The notes beneath the pieces were generated by a model. That model did not search any database and was not told the origin of the DNA. It worked only from the letters and a program-made list of their open reading frames with translations. 64,000 nt of DNA from Torreya grandis (lineage: Eukaryota; Streptophyta; Pinopsida; Cupressales; Taxaceae). The position numbers and the translations under genes are program-made. The DNA is taken from the NCBI GenBank assembly GCA_037957365.1, contig JARHVA010000398.1:995001-1059000 (forward strand), given 5' to 3'. This document shows positions 60,001-64,000 of this stretch, in pieces; the stretch's first letter is position 1, and every line of letters starts with the position of its first letter.

Positions 60001-61440
60001 CATATTTAATCATTATAATTTTTTCTTATAGAAAAATTGATTAAACACCTTTTATCTATTGTAACCTCATTCCCTTTCTTAAACCATGAAATATGATAAG
60101 GATGAGGATGTTTTTCACATTGTAAATGTAGTTTCTCTACCATTTCTTTAGAAACCATATTTTCACAACTACCACCATCTATAATTACTTTGCATACCTT
60201 TCCACCCAAAGTATATCTTGTTCAAAAAATGTTTGATTATAGCCATGCATCACCACCTTTATTCTGCACTTGCTCCTTCCTGGAAATGATAATTGTTTTT
60301 CTCATCATGAGATTCTCTCTAACATCTGCTAGTATAATTTCAGTATTTGTTCTTCTATCTTAGCCTCAACTAGATTCACTCTTGGGTGATCCTCTTGCCT
60401 CCTTTATTGATCTTGATAGTGTGGATACTCAAATACTGTGTGCCCTTCTTCTCCACATCTATAACAAACATAAGATTTGTGCTGATTCAGAAACCATATT
60501 CTAACACCACTGTAACCTTGTCCTCTCTAAAACCCTCTTCCTCTTTGTTCGTATTAAAACCCTTGCCTATTATCATCTTGCCTTTCTACACCATGTGATG
60601 ATTCACCTCTATTGGTATTAGACCCACCTATGGTGGTATTAAACCCACCTCATCCCCTATTTGGAAGGGATACACCTCTTCTTGGACCAGAAGATGTTCT
60701 AAAATTCTATCTATTTTTTTTTTCTTCTACCTTCAAAGCTAATTGATAAGCATCCTCCATGCAAAGTATTATATGAATTCTTAATTCATCTTGAATAGTA
60801 AATTTTAAACCATTTACATACCTGGCAACCATCTACTCTTTTGTTTCATCATGCTCCACTCGTATGGAATGCTTATAAAATTTATCTGTATACTCTTGTA
60901 TATTGTGATCTTTTTGCCTCAAATTTTGAAATCTTCTATATAGGGTTTGTGCTTTATCTATAGGAATAAATTTCTCTCTCAGCTTCTTCTCCATCTTTTT
61001 CTATGAATTAATCTTCTCTTTACCTTTTTTCTATCTCTCTTTCTGCAGGTGATCCCACCAAATCATTGCATGACCTTTCATTTTTGTGCATGCAAACTTT
61101 ACCTTCTTGTCTTCTCTCATAGTCTTCCACTCAAATAATTTATCCATGCTATTCATCCAATCTATCAAAACCTATGGTTTTAAACTGCCTTCATAATCTA
61201 GAACATTAACCTTGATTCCTTCATTTTTTCCTTCTAAAGCCTGAACCATCCTCTCTTCCATTTATGGTGGCTGCTCTTGCTGAACTTTTTCATCACGATT
61301 TGTGTCCTCCTCATCACCATATTTTCTTCTTCTCTAATTGGTGATAACCTTGATTAATTATTGCACTCACCTCTACATCTCTTGTATAGTCTGGTTAATC
61401 TATGCAATACCTCCTTGTCCTCTCACCATGTTTTGCTCCT
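57060..61440 (-). pseudogene. Nested Gypsy gag-pol remnant
   Basis: In minus sense: gag 61440-60400 with a zinc knuckle CYRCGEEGHTVFEYPHY near 60470-60420, whose last Cys is Tyr. The protease is at 60209-60006, with VCKVIIDGGSCENMVSKEMV (active-site DSG reads DGG), then CHVLLGRPWQFDKKVIHDEK at 59975-59915. RT is at 59537-58857, with [36 protein letters not shown] and then LVFLGFIILADGV. RNase H is at 58740-58504 (FDASFMRIDVVLSQEGKPIA). The integrase zinc region is at 58146-57877 (GHFGKMKTIALVKEKYFWP, CRICQVAKG and DLSIDFVLGLPNTHRGND). The integrase core and C-terminus follow to about 57060 ([17 protein letters not shown]). Each domain is in a separate short frame; there are many stops. Confidence 0.9.
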
Positions 61441-61452
61441 CCAAGATTCAAA

Positions 61453-61466
61453 CTTGGCTTTGATAC
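61453..61466 (-). other. Primer-binding site of the nested Gypsy element
   Basis: In minus sense GTATCAAAGCCAAG, close to the Met-type site TGGTATCAGAGCCA, lies seven bases from the end of the 5' LTR. Confidence 0.65.
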
Positions 61467-61473
61467 TAGATAA

Positions 61474-62008
61474 TGTATCCAAAAACTATAAAGACAATAA
61501 ATTATCAATCGGCCAAGATCTGAAATAATAACCATTATTAATTCATATTTAATAAATCAAAATAATTACAAACCTAAACTATGCTTAAATAAGCCTCAAC
61601 TCAAAATTAGAGTTGACATGCAAAGATTTGAAAAAAACTAAAATCTAAAAAAAAATAAAAATTTAGTAGCTGTTATTTTTAATAAGTTTCGCATGCAAGT
61701 GCACATAGCTCTAAAAATCTTCTAAAATAATCTAAACACTAAAATTAGGCTATGGGATGATATTCAACTGAAGTTGATGTTTGGTCCTAAAAATATATAA
61801 TTTCTAAAAATAAATTTTTCTAGAAAAAATTATTAAATGGTAATTTTGAACCCTCAAATGATCACATATGGCCTCCAAAAAATATCAAAAACAACTCTAA
61901 TGTCAAACATACTTTTTGAGATGGTCATTTTTGTGCGTGGAAGAGCTCAAACAGAGCTACAGGTCAAAAGTTATGGCCTCCAAAAGATTGGCCTTTTTTT
62001 TTGCATCA
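61474..62008 (-). repeat. 5' LTR of the nested Gypsy element
   Basis: It pairs with 56326-56861. The two LTRs differ at many positions by eye, so the insertion is old. Confidence 0.9.
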
Positions 62009-62111
62009 CATACTAAAAAAATTGAGAAATGCAACAAGTTAATATGAATATGTGTAAACCATAAGTTAGACACATATATCCCTAGATGCACTATAGGTTA
62101 AGGGCATTTCA
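62009..62111 (-). repeat. 5' LTR of the chromovirus-like element, part 2
   Basis: GAAATGCAACAAGTTAATAT and CCCTAGATGCACTATAGGTT match the last 100 bases of the LTR at 50857-51205. It ends GGGCATTTCA. Confidence 0.88.
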
Positions 62112-63240
62112 GGATGGATTTTTCCATCTCCTCAATATCACCTATCATGGAACACTACATCGCCCCAAAAATAGTTGACATGATGGGCTCCATCTTCTCC
62201 CCAAGGGCCACATGGGGGATACAATGTTCAACAACAACAGGGGTGGGGTTCACCACAATGACAAGGAGGATATGATGGTCAACAACAATAGATATGGGGT
62301 TCACCATAGTGACAAAGAGGACATGATGGTCAACAACATGGTTGGAGTTTTCAACAGAGACAAGAAGGATATAGAGGTGGGTATCAAGGTAGATACCAAG
62401 GAATTAATCATAGATCATGTCAGATATAGGGTTGATAACCAATTATCTATGTGTATAATAAAATCAATTCACACAAAATCATCCCACCAATCTACAAAGA
62501 CAGCTCTATTGTGCATATTGTAGAGTTCCAAGACAACATCATACAAATGATTGTCTTGTGTTAGAAAAGCATAGAAAAGAAATACTGGTGTGAAATGTGA
62601 ACATGGTGAATTCACACCTAAGGGATCCTACTTACATACAAGTAGACAGTCAACATCAACACACATAATAAGGATTACCACCCTTAGAGATGCCACAAGA
62701 TCGATAAATAAAAAATGTGTAACATGACAATTATCTTGATCCTACAATAAAAAAGGGTATGATGTTTCAAGCAACACAAATATTACAAAATGTACAACAC
62801 CAAACTATATCTAAGAGCAATGTTATAGTCATTAACACACATATGTATGGTTACATCATGTGCATTATGAGGTAGGATGGAGTAGTTACTTATTTGATAG
62901 ATCTACTTAAATTGGTAAGCACTCTAATAAATGAGGAGATCTCATAGAACATCACAAATCTCTTGCATAATCTGTTATATTACATAAAAGGAGGAAAAAA
63001 ATGCATTTATAAGGTGGTATGGTATGTAAAGACCAAGAAGCCATGGGATGTTGACTCCCAAATGGATATATAATTGGCAGTATATGAGGTTCCAAATGTT
63101 GTACTCGACTTTGGAAGTGTTATCACATAAAGTTTTGCACTCATCCTTTGATGTGGAATAGCTCAATGTGCAACACCTAATGATACAATGGGAAAACCAC
63201 TAAGCCATGGGACTGTGGTGAATCGAGGTTAAACTCTAGA
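62112..63240 (+). pseudogene. Retroelement gag gene, right part, with 51-bp tandem codon repeats
   Basis: From 62200 to 62400 one plus frame reads as a Gly/Gln-rich protein (GWGSPQ, GGYDGQQQ, FQQRQEGYRGGYQGRYQG) and another as NNNRYGVHHSDKEDMMV. The repeat period of 51 bases (landmark TCAACAAC at 62228, 62279 and 62330) keeps either frame. The Gln/Gly frame continues the Gln-rich end of the left part at 50856, so I favour it. Beyond 62500 the reading is broken; near 63100 VVLDFGS may be the protease active-site region (family DxGS), uncertain. Confidence 0.5.
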
Positions 63241-64000
63241 GAAGGCTAGATTCCTTTCACTATATTTGATGCAACTGGTAGGGTACCAGTTCTATATAAA
63301 TTTCACTCTTTTAGTGTTTTTTCTCCTAAACTAGAAAAAATATTCACAAGGAAAAGGGAAAGAATGAAACTTTATGAAACTTGAAAATGGTGATTGCACT
63401 AGATATCTGAGTGGGTCTTATTGTTTGCTTGACAAACACAATTGAGAGGAACAATATATTGAATTTATTTCAGTGCAGACTTATACAAATGAAGAATCAA
63501 AGGCAATATTTTAGCTATTTTTCACAAAAGGGAAAAGGATCTTTGTTTAAATCAAGCAATAATTTCAAGAGGGTAAAATACCACATATGAATTTTATTGT
63601 GACTGAAATAAAAGACAACGATTCCAAAAATAATAAAATAACTTGCATAACATAGAGATTCCACATACAAGAAAGGTAAATCTTTAATTTATTTCTCTAA
63701 AGGTTACAACTTGTAGAAAATACATTCAAAATGTAAAAATTAGATTCTCCAATAGTAAAAAGATCAATTAGGCTATGGGGTCTGCCCATTTTAATACAAA
63801 GTCTCTCTTAGATAAGATTTAGTTGAGAAAAGTTGAATGCCTAGTTGAAGAAGATCATGCAAATTTGAAACCCTCATGTAAAAGAGGCGAGTTCTCCTAT
63901 TTTTGGCATCCTAGAGTGATGGAATGGTTGAAAATGTGACATGCATGAGTTGGGCATGATCTTTTGCATATCATGGTGTGGTATGGCATGGTTGGAACTG
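63241..64000. other. Unassigned sequence to the window edge
   Basis: No gene or repeat is supported. It may be further interior of the plus-strand retroelement. Confidence 0.35.

Larger units (their letters stand above)
56326..62008 (-). mobile_element. Nested Ty3/Gypsy element, 5.7 kb, structurally complete
   Basis: The LTRs are 56326-56861 (536 bp) and 61474-62008 (535 bp), both TG...CA in plus sense (starts TGAACCTAAAAAC and TGTATCCAAAAAC, ends GCATCA). The primer site in minus sense is GTATCAAAGCCAAG at 61466-61453. The purine tract CCAAAGAAGAA is just before the left LTR in minus sense. The flanks are CATATTAA (56318-56325) and CATACTAA (62009-62016), a 7-of-8 match. It interrupts the LTR of the outer element, so it is younger than that insertion. 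Confidence 0.9.
50857..62111 (-). mobile_element. Ty3/Gypsy chromovirus-like element with nested insertion
   Basis: It is flanked by AGATG (50852-50856) and GGATG (62112-62116), an imperfect 5-bp target duplication. The left LTR is 50857-51205. The right LTR is 56072-56325 plus 62009-62111, split by another Gypsy element. The interior 51206-56071 reads on the minus strand as gag, protease, RT, RNase H, integrase and chromodomain. Without the nested element it is about 5.6 kb, normal for a plant chromovirus. The solo LTR at 22555-22902 is the same family. Confidence 0.88.

Overview
The window is nuclear DNA of a plant, most likely a gymnosperm and probably a conifer. The reasons are one split plant gene with an intron of about 20.6 kb, very dense and mostly broken retrotransposons, and a Penelope-like retroelement of the kind known among plants chiefly from conifers. 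The species cannot be fixed from the sequence. No bacterial, plasmid or phage feature is present.

The only host protein gene I can support is the 5' part of an AMP deaminase gene (AMPD, FAC1 in Arabidopsis) on the minus strand. Exon 1 is 28724-29156 and exon 2 is 7908-8107. They join in matching phase through a GTATGT donor and a TTATCTTAG acceptor. Intron 1 is 8108-28723. Intron 2 starts at 7907 and runs off the left edge, so the catalytic exons lie outside the window. The promoter side is 29157-29440.

Intron 2 (1-7907) holds the 3' end of a Copia element with its LTR, a tRNA-derived SINE and a second decayed Copia element with LTR and primer-binding site. Intron 1 holds, from low to high coordinate: a three-copy 250-bp tandem repeat; a fragment of chloroplast psaB; the C-terminal end of a non-LTR reverse transcriptase; two elements that pair a small palindrome with a tRNA-like segment, one beside and one inside a Penelope-like element; coding-like debris and a LINE ORF1 remnant; a Ty3/Gypsy element broken by a long LTR-like segment, which itself carries a solo Gypsy LTR with a perfect target duplication; and a degenerate tandem array that runs up to the exon 1 donor.

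The region upstream of AMPD (29.4-64 kb) is intergenic and AT-rich. It contains a perfect 67-bp inverted repeat next to a TA/CA microsatellite, a Gypsy gag fragment, and a 5'-truncated L1-type LINE (36945-40637) flanked by an exceptionally long direct duplication of about 1.23 kb that behaves as its target-site duplication. It also contains a probable minus-strand LTR at 47.45 kb. At 49.7-63.2 kb there is a three-level nest: a plus-strand gag gene is split by a minus-strand chromovirus-like Gypsy (50857-62111), whose right-hand LTR is split by another Gypsy (56326-62008).

Apart from AMPD, nearly all coding signal is transposon-derived and pseudogenic. The points most worth a second look are the giant LINE target duplication, the Penelope-like element, the perfect inverted repeat, the plastid psaB insert and the intron-edge tandem array.
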